Positions 1 through 8,009 of a stretch of DNA of 32,678 bases are shown one piece after another. The notes beneath the pieces were generated by a model that saw only the letters and a list, made by a program, of their open reading frames with translations, did not search any database and had not been told where the DNA came from. Position 1 is the stretch's first letter. Each line of letters starts with the position of its first letter. The position numbers and the translations under genes are program-made. The stretch is taken from assembly GCA_903904685.1 (NCBI GenBank), contig CAIVDS010000059.1:1-32678 (forward strand), in the 5' to 3' direction. The DNA comes from an uncultured Verrucomicrobiota bacterium (lineage in GTDB: Bacteria > Verrucomicrobiota > Verrucomicrobiia > Opitutales > Opitutaceae).

Positions 1-555
1 ATCGAGGAAGACGTCGTCGGCATGGACGCGCACGACTACGAGAAGAACGTCGAGAAGTTCCTCACCGATCCCGAGCAGGCCAAGGACTTCCTGAAGCGCA
101 CCGGCACCGACAGCCTCGCGGTGGCCATCGGCACCAGCCACGGCGCCTTCAAGTTCAAGGGCAAGCAGTCCCTCCATTTCGACGTGCTCAAGAAGATCAT
201 GGCCCTCGTCCCTGGCTTCCCGCTCGTCATGCACGGCTCCTCCAGCGTGCCGCAGGATGAAGTCGCCCGCATCAACGCCGCTGGCGGCAAAATCGCCGGC
301 TCGATGGGCGTCGACGTCAACGAATACCTCCCCGCCGCCAAGCTCGGCGTCACCAAGATCAATATCGATACGGACGGCCGCCTTGTCTGGACCCGCGTTC
401 ACCGCGAGTTCTTCCGCGACAAGCCTCAGGAGTTCGACTTCCGCCCTCCAGGCAAGATCTTCATCGTCGAATACGCGAAGTTCATCGCCAGCCGCAACGT
501 GCTCCTCGGCAGCGCCGGCCAGCTCGACAGCCTCCGCGCCAGTCTCGGCAAATAA
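1..555 (+). CDS. fba: Class II fructose-bisphosphate aldolase, C-terminal part (5' end outside window)
   Basis: The reading frame is open from base 1 to a TAA at 553-555, so about 185 residues of a roughly 340-residue zinc aldolase are present. The enzyme splits fructose 1,6-bisphosphate into DHAP and glyceraldehyde 3-phosphate in cytosolic glycolysis and gluconeogenesis. Family landmarks are clear. The segment DSLAVAIGTSHG carries a zinc-ligand histidine, and HGSSSVP carries a second metal-binding histidine with the phosphate loop. KINIDTDGRL is the substrate-contact motif. The HGSSSVP variant fits the longer class II subfamily. The gene runs in the same direction as the peptidase behind it, but an intrinsic terminator separates them. 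The internal ATG at 22 lies within conserved sequence and is not a start. Confidence 0.93.
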   Translation: MEEDVVGMDAHDYEKNVEKFLTDPEQAKDFLKRTGTDSLAVAIGTSHGAFKFKGKQSLHFDVLKKIMALVPGFPLVMHGSSSVPQDEVARINAAGGKIAGSMGVDVNEYLPAAKLGVTKINIDTDGRLVWTRVHREFFRDKPQEFDFRPPGKIFIVEYAKFIASRNVLLGSAGQLDSLRASLGK

Positions 556-579
556 AGTTCTGCTCTCCGCGAAAATTCT

Positions 580-610
580 AGGCGCTGCCCTCACAGGTTG
601 CGCCTTTTTT
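580..610 (+). terminator. Intrinsic terminator after the aldolase
   Basis: A six-base stem, AGGCGC at 580-585 pairing with GCGCCT at 600-605, is followed directly by a run of T (606-610). It begins 25 bases after the aldolase stop codon and ends 19 bases before the peptidase start. The loop is 14 bases, so this is a modest terminator by sequence alone. Confidence 0.5.
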
Positions 611-628
611 GCGAATACCCACACCCCG

Positions 629-1768
629 ATGTCCGCCGTCCGATCCTTCCGATTGGCTGCCGCCCTGGCGCTGGCTTGGACCACATGCCAAGCCATGGCG
701 GCGGAACCCGCAACCGTCGCGCTGGGCGTCGGCGCGACCTTTCCCACGTTGCAGGTTGGCGGCGTCACCTACCACGAAGTCAGTGTACGCGCGGTCACGG
801 TGCGCAGCCTCGTCATCCTCCATCGCGACGGCATGGGCTCCGTCCGTCTGCGCGATCTTTCGTCGGAGCTGCAAAAAGCCTTCGGCTACTCCCCCGCCGC
901 CGAGGCGGCCGACGCCGCCTCCAAACCCGCTCCTCTCCCCGTGGCTGTCAAAAAGAACCCGCCTCCTCCACGGCGCACTGCATCAAAATTTGATACCCTC
1001 CTCCAGCAGTTCAGCCAGCCCCCTGAAATCCGCCCCGAAGTCAATCTGCGGCCCCGCTTCGTCGAACTAGGCCTTTACGCCAAAAACCAGGGTCGCCGCC
1101 CGAGCTGCGCCGTCTTTGCCGTCGTAAGCGCATTGGAGTTCCAAAACGCCGAGCTCCTCGGCCATGCCGAAAAATTATCCGAGGAATACCTCATCTGGGC
1201 CTCACGCAGGATCCTCGGACGTGATCGCCCTGCGCTCCCCGCCACGCCCGACGCACCGGCACCCGTTGGGGACGAAGACGAGGGTTTTGCCCTCACCGAG
1301 GTCGTCACCGCCCTCCGCAGCTACGGTATTCCGCTGGAGTCCTCCATGCCCGACACCCTCGGCCGGAAAATGCAGGATATCCCCGAACCGTCGCAGGCGC
1401 TGATTGACGAGGCGTGCCGACATTGCCATGTCGCCGTCTACCCCGTCCCGCAGACCAACCTCATCGGCAACCTCGTACAGGCCCTGAACGCCGGCGTGCC
1501 CGTTGTTGTAGGCATACAGTGGCCGCATTACGTCTCGATCAATTCCGGCTATCTCAGCCAGCAGAAGCCCATGGCAGGCTCCAGTCATGCGGTCACGCTG
1601 GTCGGCTATCGCTGCCCCACGGGATTGCCCGACGATGTCGTTTTCATCTTCAAAAACTCCTGGGGCGTGCAATGGGGTGCAGCCGGGTTCGGCCAGGCAA
1701 CCGCCGCCTACCTCAAGACCAACCTCACCGACGCCGTGATCCTGGAAGTCCAGCGTGCATCCGACTGA
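629..1768 (+). CDS. Secreted papain-family (C1) cysteine peptidase
   Basis: This is a 379-residue protein. The ATG at 629 was chosen because it opens a signal peptide (charged MSAVRSFR, hydrophobic stretch, A-x-A near residue 24) and lies beyond the aldolase terminator. The open frame extends upstream to 257, but that part overlaps the aldolase gene. Residues about 30-90 form a small domain (GVTYHEVSVRAV, then LVILHRDG and LSSELQKAFGY) like the short SHD1-like N-terminal modules common in Verrucomicrobiota; that link is from memory. The C1 catalytic set is complete: Gln154 (oxyanion), Cys160 in NQGRRPSC, His320 in SSHAV and Asn343 in KNSWG. The Gln-Cys spacing of six matches papain. The segment LSEEYLIW matches the usual LSEQ motif. 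There is no obvious propeptide inhibitor domain. The substrate is unknown. Confidence 0.85.
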   Translation: MSAVRSFRLAAALALAWTTCQAMAAEPATVALGVGATFPTLQVGGVTYHEVSVRAVTVRSLVILHRDGMGSVRLRDLSSELQKAFGYSPAAEAADAASKPAPLPVAVKKNPPPPRRTASKFDTLLQQFSQPPEIRPEVNLRPRFVELGLYAKNQGRRPSCAVFAVVSALEFQNAELLGHAEKLSEEYLIWASRRILGRDRPALPATPDAPAPVGDEDEGFALTEVVTALRSYGIPLESSMPDTLGRKMQDIPEPSQALIDEACRHCHVAVYPVPQTNLIGNLVQALNAGVPVVVGIQWPHYVSINSGYLSQQKPMAGSSHAVTLVGYRCPTGLPDDVVFIFKNSWGVQWGAAGFGQATAAYLKTNLTDAVILEVQRASD

Positions 1769-1794
1769 GCATTTTCAGCCCGGAGCAACAGCGG

Positions 1795-2838
1795 TCACAC
1801 CGGCAGGGGGCGCCATGGATAGGCGGCGTCCAGCCGCAGACATTGGTCGACGGTGAGCACCCCTTCAGAGCAGGTGGCGTCAAAGAGAGAACTGGCGGCC
1901 GCGCACACGCCGAGGCGAAGCGCATCGGTGATCGGCCAGTTCTCATGCATGCCGTAAAGCACACCGCCGGCGAACGCATCGCCCGCACCTGCGGTCCCCT
2001 TGATGGCCGAGGAGGGCACCGCAAGACTGGGCTGCCAATGCCCTGACCCGTGCGCATCCACCGCATAGACGGCCTCGGGAAAGTGCAGGACGACCCGGTC
2101 GCGCACGCCGAGCCGCATGAGTGCACGGGCGGCGGCTTCGACAGCCGCCCGCTGAATCCGTCCGTCTGCGCCGGTGCGCAGTGTTATGCCGGTGAGTTTC
2201 TCCGCCTCAAAATCGTTGGCGAAAAGCACGTCCACATCGGGAAGAACGGGTTTCACGACGGCGTGAAACCGCCCGCTGTTTTCACTGACGCAGTCGAGCG
2301 AGGTGAGCAGACCGGCGGCGCGAGCGCGACAAAACACGTTGACGGCGCAAGGATCACCGGTGACCGGATCAAGCTGGTCGAGTTGGTCGAGCAGCAGAAG
2401 GTAACCAAGGTGAAAAATCTTCGCCTGCGTGGCCGAAAAATCGAAATGTTCGGGCGCAAGCAGGGCGTTTGCGCCGCGTTGGTGGAAGAAGGTGCGGCGG
2501 CCGGTGGTGCCATCGGTCATCACATCGCTGTAGGCGGTGGCGGCGCAACCAATCTGGCGAAGCTGGGCGGTGTCGATGCGATGCCGGCGGCAGTCAGCAA
2601 GGATGCGCGCGCCATCCGCATCGTCGCCCAGGAGTCCGATGCCGGCGAGCGGAAAGGGCGCGCCGAGCCGTGAGAGGTTTTTGAGGATGTTATAGGGTGA
2701 TCCGCCGTTGCCCCATGATTCCGAGAGAATGTTGGCCAAGGCGTCCTGCGGGGGCCAGCCATCGATCAGTTTGACATGGTCGACGATCCAGTTGCCGCCG
2801 GCAAGGAGACCGGCACGGGTGGCTTGGCTCGTGTTCAT
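1795..2838 (-). CDS. PfkB (ribokinase-family) sugar kinase
   Basis: This 347-residue protein is a carbohydrate kinase that transfers phosphate from ATP to a sugar hydroxyl. Family motif 1 is at residues 45-59 (GGSPYNILKNLSRLG). The anion-hole and catalytic motif GTAGAGDAFAGG spans 281-292, with Asp287 as the likely base. The usual D-T before GAGD is replaced by G-T-A, a minor variation. It is the last gene of the DeoR-aldolase-oxidoreductase-isomerase-kinase run, and its ATG overlaps the isomerase stop (ATGA at 2835-2838), which indicates translational coupling. In this context it probably phosphorylates the ketose made by the isomerase, giving the substrate of the aldolase. The actual sugar cannot be read from sequence. 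Confidence 0.88.
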   Translation of the reverse strand: MNTSQATRAGLLAGGNWIVDHVKLIDGWPPQDALANILSESWGNGGSPYNILKNLSRLGAPFPLAGIGLLGDDADGARILADCRRHRIDTAQLRQIGCAATAYSDVMTDGTTGRRTFFHQRGANALLAPEHFDFSATQAKIFHLGYLLLLDQLDQLDPVTGDPCAVNVFCRARAAGLLTSLDCVSENSGRFHAVVKPVLPDVDVLFANDFEAEKLTGITLRTGADGRIQRAAVEAAARALMRLGVRDRVVLHFPEAVYAVDAHGSGHWQPSLAVPSSAIKGTAGAGDAFAGGVLYGMHENWPITDALRLGVCAAASSLFDATCSEGVLTVDQCLRLDAAYPWRPLPV

Positions 2839-3401
2839 TCGCTGAGGAGTCTAATTTGCGCGGGTTCGTCTTCCTCCACACCGGGAAAACGCCCGACGCC
2901 GGGATCGAGGAAAAAATTATCGTGAAGGTCGTCGTTGGCGGTGGAGACCTCGCCGATGATGCATTCATCGCTGGTCGGATAAAAGGCGTGCCAGACGCCG
3001 GGCACGAGGGTCACGCGCGAGCCGGCACGCAACACGAGGCGCGAGCCCGCGGCAAGGATGACGGGTTCGCCGTCCACCGGCACGGTGACCGTGGCGGGTC
3101 CGGAAGTTCCGGGCTTTGCGGGCCAGAGTTCGAGGGTGAGTTCGCCGGCGCGGCAGATGATGTCTTCTTTTTTCTTGGCATGGATGTGCGCCGGTGTGGT
3201 CTGGTTGCGGCGGGCATACATCAATTTTTCGCAATACTCGGGCTCGGTCGCCAGATTGATGAGGGTAAGACCGAAGCGCAAAAAGTCGCCGAGGCCGAAG
3301 TCGGTGATGTCCCAGCGAGGTCGCGGAGAGAGCGACCAACCGTGGTGCGCGAAGCAGGCCGAGGCGTCTCGAAAGGCGGCGTTGATTTCGGATCGTTTCA
3401 T
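2835..3401 (-). CDS. D-lyxose ketol-isomerase-like cupin
   Basis: This 188-residue protein has the segments that mark the bacterial D-lyxose isomerase cupin family: an N-terminal MKRSEIN, WDITDFGLGDF at 30-40, the metal site PAHIHAKKKEDI at 70-81 (His72, His74, Glu79), a late histidine in GVWHAFY (His138), GEVSTANDDLHDN at 150-162 and RFPGVEEDEPA near the end. Members interconvert aldoses and ketoses, D-lyxose with D-xylulose and often D-mannose with D-fructose. From memory the family is usually about 225 residues. This one lacks roughly 40 residues between the helical N-terminus and WDITDFG, so its specificity may differ. Its end overlaps the kinase start by four bases. It lies 69 bases downstream of the oxidoreductase gene. 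Confidence 0.85.
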   Translation of the reverse strand: MKRSEINAAFRDASACFAHHGWSLSPRPRWDITDFGLGDFLRFGLTLINLATEPEYCEKLMYARRNQTTPAHIHAKKKEDIICRAGELTLELWPAKPGTSGPATVTVPVDGEPVILAAGSRLVLRAGSRVTLVPGVWHAFYPTSDECIIGEVSTANDDLHDNFFLDPGVGRFPGVEEDEPAQIRLLSE

Positions 3402-3470
3402 GAGGAAGGGAAAGGCGAGCGTGGCGTGGAGAGCGTGACGAGCGGGGGTGGGATGGCCCGGGGCATGGGA

Positions 3471-4610
3471 TCAGAGCGTGACGACGGTCCGGGTGCGATG
3501 CGACTCAAGAGCGGCAGCCCAAAGCTCGTGGTGGGCGACGGCCTCGTCGGGGGTGGCGCAGCCGAAACGGTCGCCGAGCACGCCGGCGCGCTCGGCAAGG
3601 AAGGAGGCCCACATCTGCATGAGAATGTCGGGAAAACCCGGTTCGAAGATGCCGCCGGTGATCGTCTTGAAGGGCGTGCCGAAGCCGAGGTCGGTGGCGG
3701 TCCATGCCTGCTCCTTGCCACGCACGTAGGTAAGGAGCGTTTTGGGATGCTTGGTGGAGTAACGCACGCCAGCGTCGGTGCCGAGGATCTCGATTTCCCA
3801 AGAGTTGGTGTCGGTGGGGCTCATGCGCTTGGTCTCCAGCGTGAGCGGGACGCCGGGCTGGCCGGGAAAGTCCACGGTGCAATGAAGCACGGCGTTGTCC
3901 CAAGTGTCGCACGCGGCGGTGCCGCCTTTGCCGTCGGGGCGCTCGGTGTAGATTTTCTGGAGCTGGGCGTGGAGGCGGACGGGTTTCCAGCCGAGGCGAA
4001 TAGGGACATGGGCAACATGGAGGCCGAGGTCGTTCATCACGCCAGCCTCGCCGCAGAATCTATTCTGGCGTTTCCAGTTGATGGGCTTGGTCGGGTCGAG
4101 GTCGCTGGAGTGAAGGAAGCTGTTGCGTAGCGAAAGAATTTTGCCGAGCGAGCCGGAGCGGGCGATCTGGATGGCGCGTTGCACACCGGGCAGGAAAGGG
4201 AACTCGGAGGAGACGCGCACAAAGCGGCCGAGACGCGCGGCCTCGTCGCGAATACGGCGCGCGGCGGCGAGGTCGATGCCGAAGGGTTTTTCGGCGAGGA
4301 GATCCTTGCCGGCGCGGATGGCGTCGAGGTAGAGCGACTCGTGGAGATGGTGCGGGACGGCGATGTAAACCGCGTCGATATCGGCGCGGGCGAGCTGGGC
4401 GCGGTGGTCGGCATCGAAATATTTTACCGTGGGCACCTGGCGGAACCAGTCGAGGGCGGTGACGTTGACGTCGCATACGGCGACGAGTTCGGGGCGCACA
4501 GGGCAATCGAGGAGTGCGAACCAGCGGCCGAAGGCGCTGGCGACTTCCTTGCCCATGAGGCCGGCGCCGATGACACCGATGCGGACGACGGAAGAGGCGG
4601 GAGTGCTCAT
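3471..4610 (-). CDS. Gfo/Idh/MocA-family NAD(P)-dependent oxidoreductase
   Basis: This is a 379-residue enzyme with an N-terminal Rossmann fold (GAGLMG at 15-20, then AVCDVN), the family motif AEKPFGID with catalytic Lys108, and a C-terminal alpha/beta domain (about 130-360). The region with MNDLGLHVAHV has the His expected of the active site. Family members oxidise or reduce sugars, inositols and sugar derivatives. It starts only 4 bases after the aldolase stop codon, so the two are co-transcribed. In the operon it could oxidise the incoming sugar, epimerise it through a keto intermediate, or reduce the aldehyde released by the aldolase; the sequence does not decide between these. Confidence 0.88.
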   Translation of the reverse strand: MSTPASSVVRIGVIGAGLMGKEVASAFGRWFALLDCPVRPELVAVCDVNVTALDWFRQVPTVKYFDADHRAQLARADIDAVYIAVPHHLHESLYLDAIRAGKDLLAEKPFGIDLAAARRIRDEAARLGRFVRVSSEFPFLPGVQRAIQIARSGSLGKILSLRNSFLHSSDLDPTKPINWKRQNRFCGEAGVMNDLGLHVAHVPIRLGWKPVRLHAQLQKIYTERPDGKGGTAACDTWDNAVLHCTVDFPGQPGVPLTLETKRMSPTDTNSWEIEILGTDAGVRYSTKHPKTLLTYVRGKEQAWTATDLGFGTPFKTITGGIFEPGFPDILMQMWASFLAERAGVLGDRFGCATPDEAVAHHELWAAALESHRTRTVVTL

Positions 4611-4614
4611 GGGA

Positions 4615-5445
4615 TCAGGCGAGAAGTTTGAAGGCCTGCGCGGGCGAGACGTTTTCGTGGAGGATAGCCATGAGGGCGCGGGTCATCGCGGCGGGATTGG
4701 GGTGTTGGATGATGTTGCGACCGTAAACGATGCCGCGGGCGCCTTGGGCGACCAAAGCGGCGGTGCGTTGAAGGATGATCTCGTCGGAAACGCGGCCGCC
4801 GCCGCGCACGAGAACGGGGATGCAGCCGGCGGTCTCGACGACCTTGTGATAAATGGAAACGTCGTCGGTGGGGTCGGCCTTAATGATGTCGGCACCGAGT
4901 TCCACGGCCTGACGGACGAGCGGAATGATCTTCTGCGGATCGCCGTCCACCATGTAGCCGCCAGCCTTGGCGTTGGTCTTGAAGACGAGGGGCTCGATCA
5001 TGAGCGGCATTCCGTAGTGGTCACACTGCGGTTTCAGGCGAAGGATATTTTGGATGCACTGGTCGGTAACCTCGGGCTGCTCGGGGATGCGGAACAGGTT
5101 CACGACAACGCAGGTGGCGTCGAGGCGGAGGGCCTGAAAAACGGGCTCCTCGATCATGCGCGAGAAGAGGGTACGCGGAAGCTGATTTCCGTAGACGTTG
5201 GCAACGTCGGTGCGCAGGACGAGGGCGGGCTTGGGGCGGACGGGGAGGCGCTGGAGATGGGGGGCCTGCCCCACGGTGAGCTGGATGGCGTCAGGGGCTG
5301 CGTCCACGAGGGTGGCGACAGCCTTGGGCAGGTTTTCGATACCGGCGAGGAAGGAGGCTTCGTTGAAAAAGCCGTGATCGATCGCGACGTCGAAGCAGCG
5401 GCCGGTCTGGGGATTGAAGAGGCGGTTGAGGCGGGCGGTTTTCAT
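4615..5445 (-). CDS. Class I (Schiff-base) aldolase, FbaB/DhnA/LsrF family
   Basis: This is a 276-residue TIM-barrel aldolase. I chose the ATG at 5445; a TTG six bases further upstream would add only two residues. The barrel opens with DVAIDHGFF (19-27). The presumed Schiff-base Lys189 sits in GADIIKADPTDD. Phosphate-binding glycines follow in LVRGGGRVSDE, and the barrel closes with ARGIVYGRNIIQHPNP. Relatives cleave ketose phosphates to DHAP plus an aldehyde (FbaB) or act as thiolases on phosphorylated diketones (LsrF). Position right after a DeoR regulator and with an isomerase and kinase downstream favours cleavage of a phosphorylated ketose. It is not an obvious glycolytic aldolase, because a class II enzyme is already encoded at the window's left end. 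Confidence 0.85.
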   Translation of the reverse strand: MKTARLNRLFNPQTGRCFDVAIDHGFFNEASFLAGIENLPKAVATLVDAAPDAIQLTVGQAPHLQRLPVRPKPALVLRTDVANVYGNQLPRTLFSRMIEEPVFQALRLDATCVVVNLFRIPEQPEVTDQCIQNILRLKPQCDHYGMPLMIEPLVFKTNAKAGGYMVDGDPQKIIPLVRQAVELGADIIKADPTDDVSIYHKVVETAGCIPVLVRGGGRVSDEIILQRTAALVAQGARGIVYGRNIIQHPNPAAMTRALMAILHENVSPAQAFKLLA

Positions 5446-5456
5446 GGGCAAAAAGT

Positions 5457-6221
5457 TTATCGTGTGACGGAATGAAGCTGGGTTCCGTATCCTGAGAGAA
5501 TGCTACGCTCGGCGCGGGTCGGAGCGTAGTCGGTGAAAAAATCATGGATCTGGGCCCAATCGGCGTAACGGATGACCGCAGGTCGGCCCCACTTGGATGC
5601 GTCGGCGAGAAGGACAACCCGTCGCGCCTTGACGACGACGGCGCTTTTCACGCCTGCCTCGGAGAGTTCAGTGGTAGCGGGGCCTTCGGCGGGGTCGATA
5701 CCGGACGCTCCGAGAAAAGCCACATCGATCTTGATCCGCCGCACCCATTCGAGCGCGCCAGCTCCGGTGAGTGCCAGACTGAGACCGCGAACTTCACCTC
5801 CGAGCGCGATGAGATGCGAGCCCCCGGCCGGGTGCTCGTTGAGGAGCGGAATCGAATTGGTGAAAACCGTAAGCTTCCCCACCGCGAGAAGTCTCCGGCC
5901 AACCTCAAGCGCAGTGGAGCCTGCATCGACAAAAACCGTAGTGCCACTTTTCACCAGACCCATGGCGGCCTCGGCAATCGCGATCTTGGCGTTCAGCGCT
6001 GCGCGACTCTTCCGGTCAAAGGAAATCTCACCGTCCACGTGATCGGGATGCAGAACCCCGCCATGGGTGCGCACGATCTTGCCGAGGGTTTCAAGAAAAG
6101 TGAGATCACGGCGAACGGTGGCGGGCGACGCCTTCAGCAGCTTCTCCAATTGGACAATGGTAAACGGCGAACGCCTTTTCAGGGCTGCAAGAATGATTTG
6201 ATGGCGTTCGTGAGCAAACAT
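5457..6221 (-). CDS. DeoR-family transcriptional regulator of the sugar operon
   Basis: This 254-residue protein has an N-terminal DeoR winged helix-turn-helix (residues 5-57; FTIVQLEKLLKASPATVRRDL is the recognition region, followed by LGKIVRTHGG). The sugar-phosphate-sensing domain of the DeoR C-terminal family follows, with FVDAGSTALEVGRRL (about 98-112), TNSIPLLNEH, ALGGEVRG, FLGASGID and LLADASKWG. It is the first gene of the operon, with its stop 11 bases before the aldolase ATG, so it probably autoregulates and is released by a phosphorylated intermediate made by the kinase. No SD sequence precedes the ATG. The 213-bp region upstream is the only place for the operon promoter. Confidence 0.92.
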   Translation of the reverse strand: MFAHERHQIILAALKRRSPFTIVQLEKLLKASPATVRRDLTFLETLGKIVRTHGGVLHPDHVDGEISFDRKSRAALNAKIAIAEAAMGLVKSGTTVFVDAGSTALEVGRRLLAVGKLTVFTNSIPLLNEHPAGGSHLIALGGEVRGLSLALTGAGALEWVRRIKIDVAFLGASGIDPAEGPATTELSEAGVKSAVVVKARRVVLLADASKWGRPAVIRYADWAQIHDFFTDYAPTRAERSILSGYGTQLHSVTR

Positions 6222-6434
6222 GATCTATTTTCTAAAAGACGTCATAAGTAATCAAACCAGCCCAAACGCCAGCTTAAATAAACCCTCCCCGAGGCTTACC
6301 TCGTAGGATCACAGAAAAGGACTTCGCCCCGATGTCCGGCGAGCAGCATTCATTCAACTGCGGCCAAACCATCGAGTTTCTGCGCCTTAGCCAGCAAACA
6401 CCACGCATCCGCCTCGCCATTCCATCTTCTCTAT

Positions 6435-7853
6435 TTAATCCAAGGCTAGATTTTTCCCGTTGCTCGCAATGACCTCGCGATACCAGAGCGCGGAATCCTT
6501 CGGCGTGCGCTTGAGCGTGGCATAATCGACATGGATGAGGCCGAAACGCTCCTTGTAACCATCAGCCCACTCAAAGTTGTCCAGGATCGACCAGTGGAAA
6601 TACCCACGCACATCCACACCGTCGGCCATTGCCCGGCGAAGGGCGCGCAAATAACGCTTAAGGAAATCAATGCGGTGCGCATCGTGCACATGGCCATCAA
6701 GCGCCACCCAATCGGCTCCGGACAGACCGTTTTCGGTGATGACGACAGGGAGCTTGTAGCGCTCTTGAAAGAACTTCGGACCCCAGTAAAGCGCCTCGGG
6801 AGTGACCGGCCATTTGAGCGCGGTGCGAGGGAACCCCGGCCCCGGCCTCACCGACTCCGGCATTCCATCGGCGCCCGCGCGGGCCATGAGGCCACGGTAA
6901 ATATTTACACCATAAAAATCCAACGGCTGCGAAATCGTCGCCAGATCATCCGCCCGAAGCTCGGGCACGGCGGAACCAAAGGAAGCCCATCCATCCTCAG
7001 GATAATGTCCCAACACCACGGGATCGGACCACCATGAATTGGCCCAGAAAAAACCGTCTTCGCCTCGGGGCTTGGCCGGATCATGCGGCCCCATCGCAAA
7101 CATGGCCTGACGGGCGGCGGCGACATCGGCAGGTTTGGACGGATCTTCCGGAAGCACGGGAGTGCCGACCGGTGCCCAGCCGATCACGGGGGTGGTTTTG
7201 GCTTGGGTTCGAATCACTTGGACTGAACGGCCGTGCGCAAGCAGCGCATGATGACCGATACGCAACACCTCGGCCAGTCCGAGCCGGTCACCAGGCGCTT
7301 GGACGCCATGGTAATGGCCCAGGCCTGCGAAGCACTGCGGTTCGTTCAACGTCATCCAATGGCCCACGCGATCGGAGAGCCGATCAACCACTACCCGCGT
7401 GTAATCGGCGAACCACTCGGCACTGTCGCGGTTCAACCAGCCGCCCCGGCAGTAAAGTTCATACGGGAAATCCCAGTGGAAAAGCGTGACCCACGGCTGG
7501 ATGCCCGCAGTCAACAGCTCATCAACAAGCCGGTCGTAAAACGCAAGACCGGCTTCGTTCACGGCTCCCGTCCCGCCGGGAATCACCCGCGGCCACGAGA
7601 CCGAAAGCCGGTAGGCCTTCACCCCGATCCCCCTCATGATGGCGACATCTTCGCGGTATCGATGATAGTGGTCGCATGCCACGTCGCCCGTGTGTCCCTC
7701 ATACACGCGTCCCGACTGGCGGCACATCATGTCCCAAACGGACAGCCCCTTGCCGTCGGCGTTGGCCGCACCTTCGATCTGAAAGGCGGCGGCTGCAACA
7801 CCCCATGCAAAATCTACAGGGAAAGAAGAATCGGCAGAGACGGGTTTACTCAT
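6435..7853 (-). CDS. Glycoside hydrolase family 1 beta-glucosidase
   Basis: This 472-residue enzyme is full length for GH1 and lacks a signal peptide, so it acts in the cytoplasm on imported beta-glycosides. The N-terminal signature FAWGVAAAAFQIEGA is at 15-29. The acid/base Glu171 lies in TLNEPQ and the nucleophile Glu374 in VITENG. Further GH1 landmarks are YRLSVSWPRV (81-90), DFYGVNIYRG (312-321), and YFHWSILDNFEWADGY near the end, which contacts the sugar. It lies 213 bases upstream of deoR on the same strand. It may feed that operon or belong to a separate unit; the gap has no clear terminator. Confidence 0.95.
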   Translation of the reverse strand: MSKPVSADSSFPVDFAWGVAAAAFQIEGAANADGKGLSVWDMMCRQSGRVYEGHTGDVACDHYHRYREDVAIMRGIGVKAYRLSVSWPRVIPGGTGAVNEAGLAFYDRLVDELLTAGIQPWVTLFHWDFPYELYCRGGWLNRDSAEWFADYTRVVVDRLSDRVGHWMTLNEPQCFAGLGHYHGVQAPGDRLGLAEVLRIGHHALLAHGRSVQVIRTQAKTTPVIGWAPVGTPVLPEDPSKPADVAAARQAMFAMGPHDPAKPRGEDGFFWANSWWSDPVVLGHYPEDGWASFGSAVPELRADDLATISQPLDFYGVNIYRGLMARAGADGMPESVRPGPGFPRTALKWPVTPEALYWGPKFFQERYKLPVVITENGLSGADWVALDGHVHDAHRIDFLKRYLRALRRAMADGVDVRGYFHWSILDNFEWADGYKERFGLIHVDYATLKRTPKDSALWYREVIASNGKNLALD

Positions 7854-8009
7854 AAAATTAATGCGAGACTCAGATTAGTAGTTTGAAGGCGGCTCGGTCG
7901 AGATCGTTGACTCTCTGCAGGCACGACATCCAGCACGTTCACACCTGACATTACCGCAATGGTGGATGCGACTAAAGGAAGGAACCTCAAAAATATTGAG
8001 AAGAACAAC

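Noticed and set aside
2856-4130. Long plus-strand open frame (424 codons) opposite the isomerase and oxidoreductase genes
   Set aside because: It is antisense to two genes with clear conserved motifs and shows no recognisable domain; long mirror frames are expected in GC-rich coding DNA.
4429-5475. Plus-strand open frame (348 codons) opposite the aldolase
   Set aside because: Composition is Gly/Asp/Val/Glu-rich as expected of an antisense shadow, and the minus-strand aldolase is well supported.
6290-6303. Small hairpin CGAGG-CTTA-CCTCG upstream of deoR
   Set aside because: Stem of five bases without a T tract in either direction; not convincing as terminator and too short to call an operator.
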